A stretch of 64,000 bases of DNA from an uncultured Bacilli bacterium (GTDB lineage: Bacteria; Bacillota_I; Bacilli_A; RF39; UBA660), in contig CAKPMX010000002.1 in NCBI GenBank assembly GCA_934168205.1, forward strand, positions 186,001 through 250,000, given 5' to 3'. The position numbers were made by a program, and so were the translations under genes. Numbering within the stretch: position 1 is the first letter of the stretch; every line of letters starts with the position of its first letter. The notes under the pieces are model-generated. The model ran no database searches, was not told the origin of the DNA, and saw only the letters and a list, made by a program, of their open reading frames with translations. This document shows positions 1-8,710 of this stretch, one piece after another.

Positions 1-15
1 TTACGATAATTATTA

Positions 16-55
16 GTTGCATTCTACCAACTTTACTTGGAAATTTGTAAACTTT
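16..55. repeat. Dispersed repeat copy 1 (GTTG-N8-CAAC element)
   Basis: About 40 bases that recur at 10993-11032 with only a few mismatches; the core GTTGCATTCTACCAACTT is identical in both. On the minus strand it contains an inverted repeat AGTTG-N8-CAACT. It lies downstream of the exporter operon and upstream of whatever gene lies left of the window, so it may be an operator or a leader RNA element. Confidence 0.6.
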
Positions 56-94
56 AAGTTGCATTTACTATATAATACCATATTTACAAAAGAA

Positions 95-122
95 AAAGTA
101 AACATATTTGAATGTTTACTTT
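95..122 (-). terminator. Terminator after the exporter operon
   Basis: Stem AAAGTAAACAT paired with ATGTTTACTTT over a six-base loop, followed on the minus strand by a short T-rich tail. It closes the MMPL transporter operon. Confidence 0.7.
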
Positions 123-132
123 AATGTACTTT

Positions 133-1755
133 TTATTTAGTAGCAGATTTCATTTTATAAATGAATGTTGAATTACTTGAACTATTTGAACTGTATCCAT
201 TATAATTTTTTGATAATCTTACTAAAGTTTTTAACTTGTTAGAATAATTATTTACTGTTTTTCCATATGATGATAATTTGTTTATTCCTTCTTTATTTAA
301 TTGATCAAGACCTGAAGCTAAGTTTTCAGTACCATTAAATACTTCAACTGTACCAGTAGATAATTGTTTAGCACCAGCAGATAATTGAGCTACACCAGCT
401 TTTAATTCTGTTAGACCAGCATTTACTTGTTCTGATCCAGCTTCAGCTTCATATAAAGCTTCTTCTAATTGACTTAACATAGAATCAACTGTTGCGACTG
501 TACTATTAATTTTTTCTGTTAATGTTGAAATAGCAGTGTTGTTATTTTCTAATAATATTAAGTATGGTAAGTTTTGAGCTTGTTTTAATGTTACACCTTT
601 ACTTAAAAGACATAAACCTAATTTTAATTCATTTTCTTCTGTTTCCATATTACAGTCAACAGCAGCTTGTTTAGCATTATTTATTTTTTCCTCATCATTA
701 TCAAATTCATTTTTAATTTTAGTAATCATTTTATTATTGGCAGCTTGTAATTCTTGCAATTGTTTCATTTGTTCTACTGTTTCAGCATTACTTTGTGCAT
801 CCATTAATTGTTGTTTAGCAGCAGTTAATTTAACGATAATTTCTTTAATACCAGAAGTTAAGCTAACTGAACCTGCTTCTAATTTATCAATACCGGCTTG
901 AGCTTCTTCTAATTTAGTACTTAAAGTATTTGCTCCAGTAGAGATTTCTTTAGTACCAGCTTTTAGTTCATTTGCGCCAGCTACAGCTTTATCCATATTA
1001 ACTTGTAAAGTATTTAAAGAAGTGTTTAAAGTATCCATTTTATTGAATATATTCATATCAGTTTCTGATAATAGTTTTGGAGAGGAAATTAAATAGATAT
1101 TATTTAAACTGAAGTTTGTAGTATCAAATGATATTTCTACACTGTCTAAACCTTTTAATTCATTAGTACCTAAACTTTCATATAATCCAGGAGCAGCTAA
1201 GGCTACTAGCATACTCTTATTACCAGTACTAGTAACTTTACCATTAGTAATAGTAATATTTGAATTAGTTTTATTACTCAAAGATGTTCCAACTGTTACT
1301 ACGAATGGAGTATATAAACCAGTTCTTGTATCATAAGCATTATTTTTTAAACTTAATTTAATAGTAACTTTACCTTTTTTACCTACTAATTTTTTAGCTT
1401 TCATTTCTTTACCATCTAAATAGTATTTAGCATCTACTGTAATAGGCAATTCTTTATCTATTGTACCTTGATAATAAATATCTTTACCTTTAGCGTTCCA
1501 AGTAATGATACCATTATTTTCAGTATAAGTTTCTTTTCCATTAATATTTAATAGTTTTTTTAGTTCAGTATCATCAGTTGCTTTACCTTTATCTAAATCA
1601 GATATATGATTATTAACAATTGTCTTTTCTACTGTACCGTCATAGTTTAAATTTGTATAAACTGTTTCTTCTTTAGTTAAAGCTAATGTTGATACTGGTG
1701 TAAATAATAAACTTGATATTAAAACACCTGTTATAACTTTATTTAAACTTTTCAT
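133..1755 (-). CDS. Secreted YhgE/Pip-like partner of the MMPL exporter
   Basis: Secreted protein of about 540 residues, probably an accessory of the transporter encoded just upstream. It opens with a signal peptide (hydrophobic residues about 8-26, small residues before LALTKEE). The second half has long stretches of L-x-x-G repeats (ELKAG, LSAG, LSTG, LASG) as in the YhgE/Pip family. Unlike full YhgE proteins it lacks C-terminal membrane segments. I chose the ATG at 1755 because GAGGGAG lies 8 bases upstream; an in-frame codon at 1779 has no ribosome site and overlaps the previous gene. The stop of the exporter gene is one base upstream, so the two are translationally coupled. Function inferred, family assignment moderate. 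Confidence 0.65.
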   Translation of the reverse strand: MKSLNKVITGVLISSLLFTPVSTLALTKEETVYTNLNYDGTVEKTIVNNHISDLDKGKATDDTELKKLLNINGKETYTENNGIITWNAKGKDIYYQGTIDKELPITVDAKYYLDGKEMKAKKLVGKKGKVTIKLSLKNNAYDTRTGLYTPFVVTVGTSLSNKTNSNITITNGKVTSTGNKSMLVALAAPGLYESLGTNELKGLDSVEISFDTTNFSLNNIYLISSPKLLSETDMNIFNKMDTLNTSLNTLQVNMDKAVAGANELKAGTKEISTGANTLSTKLEEAQAGIDKLEAGSVSLTSGIKEIIVKLTAAKQQLMDAQSNAETVEQMKQLQELQAANNKMITKIKNEFDNDEEKINNAKQAAVDCNMETEENELKLGLCLLSKGVTLKQAQNLPYLILLENNNTAISTLTEKINSTVATVDSMLSQLEEALYEAEAGSEQVNAGLTELKAGVAQLSAGAKQLSTGTVEVFNGTENLASGLDQLNKEGINKLSSYGKTVNNYSNKLKTLVRLSKNYNGYSSNSSSNSTFIYKMKSATK

Positions 1756-1756
1756 T

Positions 1757-3820
1757 TTAAACTCCCTCTTTCTTGGCATTTTTATTTTTTAATACTATCT
1801 TATCAAACATCATTAATAATGTTGGTAAAATGAATATTACAGATGCCATACTGATTAATGATCCACGTGCTAATAAGTTACAAATTGAACCAATCATATC
1901 TATTTTTGTATAGAAACCAACACTTGATGTTGCTGCAAAGAAACATAAAGCTGAAGTTATAATTGATGGTATTGTAAATTGTAATGTTTCTTCCATACAT
2001 TTCTTCTTATCGGCACTCTTTTGTCTTTTTTCAATATATGTTGTTGACATAAGAATGGCATAATCAATTGTTGCTCCTAACTGAATTGTACCAACGACAA
2101 TTGATGCTATAAATGGTAGAGAGGTACCAGTATAGTATGCAATTGACATATTTACGAAAATGGCAAACTCAATTACTAAACTTAAAACCATTGGTAAACT
2201 TAATGATTTTAGTACTAATATCATGATTACGAATATTACAGCTAATGATGTATAATTAACCATTTTAAAGTCATGGTCGGCTATAGTTATAAGGTCTTTC
2301 ATTAGAGCACCTTCGCCAGCTACGATAGCTTTTTTATCATATTTATGAACTATTTTATTTATTGTAGTTATTTGATCATTTAATTTATCTGATGCTATTT
2401 CGTATGTTGAATTAGTTAAGATTAATTGATATTTATCATTATTAAATAAATCTTGTAATTCATCTGGTAATATTGTTTCTAATCCATTATTGATTATTTC
2501 ACTTGGTGCTAATACTAAGTCTATTCCTTTTACATTCTTTAACTCATCAGTTAACTCTTCTACTTCACTACTTGATACATCTTTATCTAGAATAATTACT
2601 TCTGGAGATGTAATATTAAACTTTTTAGCTAAATTTGAATTAGCTACGTTAAACGCTAAGTCTTTTGGTAGGGAATCATCTAGTTTGTAATATACATCAT
2701 AATGACTGTTTCCATAATATGCGGGTATCATTAAGATGATGAATATAATTAAAATTGCTTTAGACTTTGATGTAATAAATTTTGGTAATTTTTTAAATTC
2801 TGGTAATAATATTTTGTGTTTTGTTTTATCAATTTGTTTATCAAAAATAAGTAAGAATGCTGGGAATATTGTGACAACAGTTAATAGTCCGAATAGAACA
2901 CCTTTTGCCATAACTATTCCGATGTCTTTACCTAATAATAAGTCCATTGTACATAGTGCTAGGAAACCAGCAAATGTAGTTAATGATGAACCTAATATTG
3001 ATTTAAATGTTTGAACTATGGCATCAGACATAGCTTTTTTCTTATCCTTAATTTTCTTTTTAGAATCTTCATATTTGTGATATAAAAAGATTGAAAAGTC
3101 TGTTGTTACACCAAGTTGTAATACTGCAGAAATTGATTTTGTGATATAACTTATATCTCCTAGGAAGTAGTTACTTCCCATGTTGTAGATTATAGCGATA
3201 CCAATGTTACCTAAAAGTAAGAATGGTATGATGTATGAATCTGTTGTTAGTAATAGAATTATTAAACAGAATAATACGGCTATAGCTACATAAGCTACGA
3301 TTTCTTGGTTTGATAAGTCCATTGTATCAATTACCATTGCGGTCATACTGCTAACTCTTGTTGCATCACTTACAGTTTCACGTAATTCTCTTACGGCTGT
3401 TATGGTTGAATCTTCAGATGTAGAGCCATCAAAGGTAACAAATATTATTGTTTCGTTATCAGAATATAATTTATCTTTTACCTCATCTGGTAACATGTCG
3501 TAAGGAATTGTTGTATCAATTACGTCTGCTACACTGTATACGGCGTTGACATTTTTAATGTCTTTTATTTTATCCTCTAAATTAAGGATATAGTTTGATG
3601 ATTTGTTATCTACCATGACAAAGGCATATGAACCTAAGCCGAAATCATCAGTTAGTATGTTTTCACCTTTAATAGTTTCAATACTATCTGGTAAATATAC
3701 TAAAATGTCATAATTTACTCTGGTGTTTATATAACCGAATACGGAAACTATTAAAAGAATAAAACTTACTATAAGGATTAAAATACCATTGTTTGTTATT
3801 TTATCCGCTATTCTTTTCAT
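1757..3820 (-). CDS. MMPL/RND-family membrane exporter
   Basis: Integral membrane transporter of 687 residues with the MMPL/RND duplication: one helix at about 13-30, an extracytoplasmic domain to about 172, a helix bundle at about 175-325, then the same plan again (helix about 352-368, loop, bundle about 515-675). The paired helix-4 motifs are visible: GVTTDFS at 237-243 and GATIDYA at 582-588, each with the Asp expected for proton coupling. Family members export lipids, drugs or peptides using the proton gradient; the substrate here is unknown. It is divergent from a TetR-type gene at 4004, the usual arrangement for a drug- or lipid-responsive exporter, and is followed by a secreted partner. 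Confidence 0.85.
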   Translation of the reverse strand: MKRIADKITNNGILILIVSFILLIVSVFGYINTRVNYDILVYLPDSIETIKGENILTDDFGLGSYAFVMVDNKSSNYILNLEDKIKDIKNVNAVYSVADVIDTTIPYDMLPDEVKDKLYSDNETIIFVTFDGSTSEDSTITAVRELRETVSDATRVSSMTAMVIDTMDLSNQEIVAYVAIAVLFCLIILLLTTDSYIIPFLLLGNIGIAIIYNMGSNYFLGDISYITKSISAVLQLGVTTDFSIFLYHKYEDSKKKIKDKKKAMSDAIVQTFKSILGSSLTTFAGFLALCTMDLLLGKDIGIVMAKGVLFGLLTVVTIFPAFLLIFDKQIDKTKHKILLPEFKKLPKFITSKSKAILIIFIILMIPAYYGNSHYDVYYKLDDSLPKDLAFNVANSNLAKKFNITSPEVIILDKDVSSSEVEELTDELKNVKGIDLVLAPSEIINNGLETILPDELQDLFNNDKYQLILTNSTYEIASDKLNDQITTINKIVHKYDKKAIVAGEGALMKDLITIADHDFKMVNYTSLAVIFVIMILVLKSLSLPMVLSLVIEFAIFVNMSIAYYTGTSLPFIASIVVGTIQLGATIDYAILMSTTYIEKRQKSADKKKCMEETLQFTIPSIITSALCFFAATSSVGFYTKIDMIGSICNLLARGSLISMASVIFILPTLLMMFDKIVLKNKNAKKEGV

Positions 3821-3910
3821 TGTTATTCCTCCCTCTTTGCATAATTAATTGTATTCATTATTTTAATAATTTCCATTATTTTTTGTATTTTTTTGGTCGA
3901 TATCCAACAC

Positions 3911-3940
3911 TTGTATGTCAAAAGTAGTACATTTATACAA
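3911..3940. promoter_or_regulatory. Candidate TetR operator in the divergent intergenic region
   Basis: An inverted repeat TTGTAT-N18-ATACAA lies between the exporter operon and the TetR-type gene, next to the TetR gene promoter at 3957-3984 and overlapping a TTGACA hexamer reading toward the exporter. The half-sites are short, so this is a suggestion only. Confidence 0.35.
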
Positions 3941-3956
3941 CTTTGTGTAGTTTATC

Positions 3957-3984
3957 TTTACAAATGACGTATTAGGTATATAAT
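3957..3984 (+). promoter_or_regulatory. Sigma-A promoter of the TetR-type gene
   Basis: TTTACA at 3957-3962 and TATAAT at 3979-3984 separated by 16 bases, 19 bases before the start codon; a ribosome site AGGTGATGG precedes ATG at 4004. Confidence 0.7.
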
Positions 3985-4003
3985 GTTAAGTAGGTGATGG
4001 AAA

Positions 4004-4570
4004 ATGGATAAAAAGGAAGATTTAAGAGTAATAAAAACTAAAAAGAGTTTATATGATGGTTTAATTATGATGATGAAGGATAAACCGTTTGAAGAGATAA
4101 AAGTGTCCGATATCTGTAAGATGGCTTTAACTAATAGATCTACATTTTATGATCATTTTAATGATAAGTATGAACTTTTATATGCCTTAATGAAAGATTT
4201 GGAAGATTCTTTAGTAAGTAAATTAAAAACAAATACAAATATTTCCAACTCAAAAGAGTTCTATTTAAAAACAATCGAATTACTATTTGAACATGTTAAT
4301 GAAAACATTTCTATTTACTCTTCTATTCTTAAAAATAATAATAACAGTGTTGCTTATGATATGATTAGAGATACCATTATGAAAGATGTAAAGAGTCATA
4401 TTGAAAGTGAACAGGAATATAATAGTGATATCCCAATAGAAGTTATAACTACGTTTTATGTTAATGCCGTTATAAATGTATGTTCTATGTGTATTAGAAA
4501 ACCTAATCAATATACAGCGGAAGATATGATTCGTTATTTAGATAAGTTAATACCAGATAATTTATATTAA
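4004..4570 (+). CDS. TetR/AcrR-family transcriptional regulator
   Basis: A 188-residue one-component regulator. The N-terminal 60 residues form the TetR helix-turn-helix domain: KTKKSLYDGLIMMMKDKPFEEIKVSDICKMA is the typical helix 1-2 region (residues about 10-40), and TNRSTFYDHFNDKYELL about 43-59 is the recognition helix with the family F-Y-x-H-F signature. The C-terminal helical half is the ligand and dimer domain. It is transcribed divergently from the MMPL exporter operon, so it most likely represses that operon until an exported compound binds. One of the few plus-strand genes of the window. Confidence 0.88.
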   Translation: MDKKEDLRVIKTKKSLYDGLIMMMKDKPFEEIKVSDICKMALTNRSTFYDHFNDKYELLYALMKDLEDSLVSKLKTNTNISNSKEFYLKTIELLFEHVNENISIYSSILKNNNNSVAYDMIRDTIMKDVKSHIESEQEYNSDIPIEVITTFYVNAVINVCSMCIRKPNQYTAEDMIRYLDKLIPDNLY

Positions 4571-4574
4571 AATG

Positions 4575-4604
4575 AAAAGAACATGAATTATTCATGCTCT
4601 TTTT
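4575..4604 (+). terminator. Terminator after the TetR-type gene
   Basis: AAAGAACATGAAT pairs with ATTCATGCTCTTT (one mismatch), followed by a run of T. It may act in both directions, since the minus-strand gene at 4624 also ends here. Confidence 0.75.
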
Positions 4605-4623
4605 GTTTGTTTAAATTTACTTA

Positions 4624-4824
4624 TTAATTAGTGTATATTAAATATCCTATTAAAAAGGCTATTATTATGAGAAGAATAGTTGCAAAGACTCCTCTTTGTT
4701 TATTGGTTAATTTATTGTTAATATGGGAAAATAAATTAGGAACTATGATTGCTAGTAGTATTAAAATTACAACTCCTGCTATGCATACGATAGCAAACAA
4801 TTTTAAAAGATGTTCTAATTCCAT
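4624..4824 (-). CDS. Small two-helix membrane protein
   Basis: A 66-residue protein with two predicted membrane helices (about 9-30 and 47-64) joined by a short basic loop KLTNKQRG. No family recognised. The start is supported by TTGGAGG seven bases before ATG at 4824; the stop of the DUF362 gene lies just inside this leader, so the two are probably translated together. Function unknown. Confidence 0.65.
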   Translation of the reverse strand: MELEHLLKLFAIVCIAGVVILILLAIIVPNLFSHINNKLTNKQRGVFATILLIIIAFLIGYLIYTN

Positions 4825-4839
4825 ATTAAACCTCCAATT

Positions 4840-5709
4840 TTAATCTATATTAATAAGTTCGTAATCTGTTGTACCAATGCCTAGGTCTTTAGCGGCATCT
4901 ATTGTATGATGTCCATTTCTTGACTCAATACGTTCTATTAAATGATCTTTACCTGGATCATTACTGTTATATACCATGTCTAGACAAGCTTGGTCTATAG
5001 CAACAGGGTCAGTCGATAGGACAATACCAATGTCTTTCATACAAGGATCTTCAGCTACGCTACAGCAGTCACAGTCTACTGACATGTTTGCTAGTACGTT
5101 TATGTAGACAATTTTATTATTGAATAATTTTACTACAGATGAAGCTGCATCAGCCATTGATTCTAAGAAACTGTCATGATCTGCTGTCCATAAATTTTCT
5201 GGTACACCTACTCCATGAATATAAGCTTTTCCATAAGATGAAGCACAGCCAATTGATAATTGTTTTAAAGCTCCACCGTATCCACCCATGGGATGACCTT
5301 TAAAATGAGATAAAACTAACATTGAATCATAATTCTTAATATTTTTACCTACATGATTTTCTTTAATTTTTTTACCATTTGGAATAGGTAATACAAAATC
5401 TGGTCCTTCGGCATCTAATAAGTCAACATTGAAATATTTAGTCCAACCATGGTCTTTTAGTAATTTTTCATGTTTTTCTGTTGTATTTCTAGCTCCATCA
5501 TAAGCAGTATTACACTCTACTACAGTTCCTTTTACATAGTTTATTATATCTTTAAAATATTCTGGATGAAGAAAGTTTTGATTACCTTCTTCACCAGAAT
5601 GAACTTTTACAGCTACTTTTCCTTCTAAATGACAATTAGCTTTTTCATATAATTTTATTAAACTTTCACTAGTTAAGTTTTTTGTAAAATATACTTTTGC
5701 TTGTTCCAT
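4840..5709 (-). CDS. DUF362-family protein
   Basis: A 289-residue cytoplasmic protein of the DUF362 family (domain through most of the chain, with GHPMGGYGGALKQLSIGCAS at about 145-165 as the family core). It keeps the Cys-rich motif DCDCC...DPC near residues 210-220 that is thought to bind a metal or iron-sulfur cluster, but has no appended ferredoxin domain. No reaction is established for the family. Followed within 20 bases by a small membrane protein gene. Confidence 0.8.
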   Translation of the reverse strand: MEQAKVYFTKNLTSESLIKLYEKANCHLEGKVAVKVHSGEEGNQNFLHPEYFKDIINYVKGTVVECNTAYDGARNTTEKHEKLLKDHGWTKYFNVDLLDAEGPDFVLPIPNGKKIKENHVGKNIKNYDSMLVLSHFKGHPMGGYGGALKQLSIGCASSYGKAYIHGVGVPENLWTADHDSFLESMADAASSVVKLFNNKIVYINVLANMSVDCDCCSVAEDPCMKDIGIVLSTDPVAIDQACLDMVYNSNDPGKDHLIERIESRNGHHTIDAAKDLGIGTTDYELINID

Positions 5710-5752
5710 GTTTAAGCCTCCTCATTTTTATTATAACAAAGAACGAATAATT

Positions 5753-6250
5753 TTACTTATTTTTTTCTAAATAATGGCAAACTTTAATGAAACAAGATAT
5801 TTGATCTTCATTTAATTTTTTTGTTTCTACCATGTGTTTTAATTCATCCATAGAGAACCATTTATCTTCTGTTAATTCTTCCTCTTGAATTTTTATATCA
5901 TTTAAATCAAGATCTTTATTTACAAAATACATTTTATAGCAATCTTTTCCATCACAACCAGAATCATATTCTGTGAATTTTTCATTTGAAAAATCAAGTC
6001 CCAATTCTTCTTTTACTTCACTGATAATTCCTTCTATTGGAGTTTCACCAGATTTTGGATGGCCGCCGGTTACACCCCAATCGCCACCTTTTTTCTCTAC
6101 TCTTTTTTGCATAAGAAACTCACCCTTAGAATTTCTTATAACAACCATTACAACCATTGGATAATATCCTTCTGGAACTTTTTCTCCTTTGTGATATGTT
6201 TTGTTTGTTTTATTACTATTAATGTCATATAAATCTCTTAGTTCTGCCAT
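5753..6250 (-). CDS. Nudix hydrolase
   Basis: A 165-residue Nudix protein of the Firmicute type with an N-terminal ELRDLYDINSNKT stretch and a central Nudix fold. The Nudix box is visible (GHPKSGE, seven residues, then SEVKEELGL near residues 63-85). The usual Arg at the start of the REVxEE part is Ser, confirmed by the codon AGT; the metal-binding Glu residues are kept. Likely substrates are nucleoside diphosphate derivatives, but none can be chosen from sequence. It lies between the fused ABC exporters and the DUF362 gene. Confidence 0.85.
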   Translation of the reverse strand: MAELRDLYDINSNKTNKTYHKGEKVPEGYYPMVVMVVIRNSKGEFLMQKRVEKKGGDWGVTGGHPKSGETPIEGIISEVKEELGLDFSNEKFTEYDSGCDGKDCYKMYFVNKDLDLNDIKIQEEELTEDKWFSMDELKHMVETKKLNEDQISCFIKVCHYLEKNK

Positions 6251-6263
6251 ATTATCACTCCTT

Positions 6264-8708
6264 TTAATCTAAGTCTGTTCTTGCAAGGATTTCGGCAGGT
6301 CTTTTTCTTAATACTGCGTACACTGGTATTAATCCTACTAATAAGTTAAATCCATAACAGATAATTACAGCTTCAAGATATGTCTTTAAATTAATCATTA
6401 TAATTGACTGCATTCCTGGTATAGATGTTAATACTTTCATAATGTAAGCACATAGAGAAATACCAATTAAACTTGTTAGAGTTGTTATAGCGATGATTTC
6501 TCCTGAGAACATTATATAAATATCTTTTTTCTTAACACCAATTGCTCTATAAATTCCTACTTCTTTTACTCTTGATAGGAATGAGGATCTACTCATTAAG
6601 AAAATTTCTATTAGTGAGATACATAATATTATACCAGCACTAGCATATAAAACTGTTTTACCTTTTGATTTCCCGGCAAGATACTCTTTTTTATCTTTTT
6701 GATAATTATCATAGATATTTAATTCAAAATTACTTCTGAATTCATTTAATACTTGCTCTTTGTTTTCGGGATAAACAGTTATTTTTTTAGCGGTTGTGAT
6801 GAGTTTCGTTTTAATCGTGTTATTATTTACAAAATATATATTAATGTCATCTGGAGAAGTATAGTAACCAACGACCATTAATTTTTTGCCAGCTATTTTT
6901 ACGTCGGACTCTTTATTTAATTTTAAAGTTTCTTGGTTAGAAATATTTACTATTGTTTCATAGTCATTTTCTGGAAGACGTCCTTTAACTAAAGTAATTT
7001 TATCTAAATATATATTATAGTCTTGTATACCTTCAGTTCTTATAACATTAACATTATATGTAAAATCCTCTGATTTTTCTTTATTGTTATATAAAATATT
7101 AATCATATTGCTATTATAAGTATAAATAGATGGACTAGTTAAATCTGATATACCAACTATTGTATATGGTTTAAGGGACTGAATATATACATCTCTATTT
7201 AAGACGTCTTTTGCTTTTTTAAGTCCTAACATTTGGCTTGATCCGGATGATGAATTATACATTTTTTCAATAGTAAATTTATCAACGACGATTTCATTTT
7301 CATTTTCTGGCATTCTACCATAAATTAAATCTTTTTTACTAATCATATCAATTGATGAAAGTGAGCCAGTTAATTCTAGAGTTTTATCTGATGTTTGATA
7401 AAAGTCATTTATTGGCATGATAAATGATACTTTAGAACTTTCCGGTAAGATGTATTTTACTCCTGAAATATTTTCATACTTTTGATATTCCTCAATACTT
7501 GGTTTATTTGTTTCTATCGTTAAATAGTTTTTATTGGTAGAAACAAATTCTTTTTCCTCTACTCTTTTAGCAACACCTAAAGTACTTGTTGATATCATAA
7601 TAAATATTCCGGATAAAAAGAAGCCAATTAATAATATCTTTTTTATTAAAGAGTAATTAAACACTTTGACGAAACCATTCGTAATAAATGTTATAGGGTT
7701 GAATATTGATGAATAACGTATTCTTTTATTTTTATCGACTATGTTATCAAAATCAAATTCATATTTTTCAAGATCTTTTTTATCCATTTTATGATATTTA
7801 TCATTAATGAACTCTATGCTTGAATCATCGTCTACTACTTCTATGGAATTGTTATTTTTACTCTTTATGTAGATATTATTATTTTTAATGACAATTTCTA
7901 CCTTTAATTTTTCATTGGCATCATGATATATTTCTATATCGTTATTTTCATCATTATATGTATCACATTTTTTAAAGTCTTTTAAATAAAAACGATTATC
8001 AATGGCGTAGTCTAATTCATTGGTATGAGTATTTTGATAGTCTTTAACGACTTTACCATCAGATATTTCTATTATTCTATCAGCATAAAAGTTAGCTAAG
8101 TTTGTTTCGTGAGTTACTAATATTACTAATCTATCTTTAGAAATAGCTTTAATAATATTCATGATTTCAACGGAATTTTTACTATCAAGGTTTCCAGTTG
8201 GTTCATCAGCTATAATGATGTTAGGATTTTTTACGATGGCTCTTGCGATACCTACTCTTTGTCTTTCACCACCAGATAGCATATTAGCTGGTCTTTTACG
8301 ATAACGATACATTCCTACTTTTTCCAAGACATAAGTTACTCTTTTGTCTATTTCTTTTTTGTCTTTAATACCAATTATTTTTAGACTTAAAGCAACGTTA
8401 TCATAAACTGATAAGGTTTCTACTAATTTATAGTCTTGAAAAATATAGCCAATGTTTAGGTTTCTAATTTTATCTACTTTATAGCTGAATTTACTAGTTA
8501 TTTTTTGATTATTTATGTAAATTTTACCTTTACCTACTTTATCAAGTCCACCAATGACATTTAAAAGGGTTGTTTTACCAGAACCTGATGGTCCAAGTAA
8601 AGCAGTTAGGCCTGTATCTTCTAGAGTTAGAGATGTATTATCAATTACATGTATTTGATTTTTACGATGACGATTAAAGTATTTATTTACTTTTTCTATT
8701 TTAATCAT
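6264..8708 (-). CDS. Fused ABC ATPase / FtsX-type permease (second of pair)
   Basis: A single 814-residue chain with an N-terminal MacB-like ATPase and a C-terminal FtsX/MacB permease. ATPase motifs: Walker A GPSGSGKTT near 39, signature LSGGERQ near 143, Walker B IIIADEP near 163 and the H-loop histidine in LVTHE. A membrane helix at about 355-375 is followed by a large extracytoplasmic domain and three helices at the C-terminus (about 685-800). Such mechanotransmission exporters act on peptides, lipoproteins or cell-wall factors rather than driving ordinary import. The start ATG follows GAGGTG, which overlaps the stop of the paired gene, so both are made together and may form a heterodimer. 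Confidence 0.85.
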   Translation of the reverse strand: MIKIEKVNKYFNRHRKNQIHVIDNTSLTLEDTGLTALLGPSGSGKTTLLNVIGGLDKVGKGKIYINNQKITSKFSYKVDKIRNLNIGYIFQDYKLVETLSVYDNVALSLKIIGIKDKKEIDKRVTYVLEKVGMYRYRKRPANMLSGGERQRVGIARAIVKNPNIIIADEPTGNLDSKNSVEIMNIIKAISKDRLVILVTHETNLANFYADRIIEISDGKVVKDYQNTHTNELDYAIDNRFYLKDFKKCDTYNDENNDIEIYHDANEKLKVEIVIKNNNIYIKSKNNNSIEVVDDDSSIEFINDKYHKMDKKDLEKYEFDFDNIVDKNKRIRYSSIFNPITFITNGFVKVFNYSLIKKILLIGFFLSGIFIMISTSTLGVAKRVEEKEFVSTNKNYLTIETNKPSIEEYQKYENISGVKYILPESSKVSFIMPINDFYQTSDKTLELTGSLSSIDMISKKDLIYGRMPENENEIVVDKFTIEKMYNSSSGSSQMLGLKKAKDVLNRDVYIQSLKPYTIVGISDLTSPSIYTYNSNMINILYNNKEKSEDFTYNVNVIRTEGIQDYNIYLDKITLVKGRLPENDYETIVNISNQETLKLNKESDVKIAGKKLMVVGYYTSPDDINIYFVNNNTIKTKLITTAKKITVYPENKEQVLNEFRSNFELNIYDNYQKDKKEYLAGKSKGKTVLYASAGIILCISLIEIFLMSRSSFLSRVKEVGIYRAIGVKKKDIYIMFSGEIIAITTLTSLIGISLCAYIMKVLTSIPGMQSIIMINLKTYLEAVIICYGFNLLVGLIPVYAVLRKRPAEILARTDLD

Positions 8709-8710
8709 TA

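Noticed and set aside
254..262. Idea that TGA may encode tryptophan in this genome, as in Mollicutes
   Set aside because: Long conserved genes (dnaK, ppdK, parC) are intact under the standard code with TGG for Trp, and TGA stops occur in ATGA gene overlaps.
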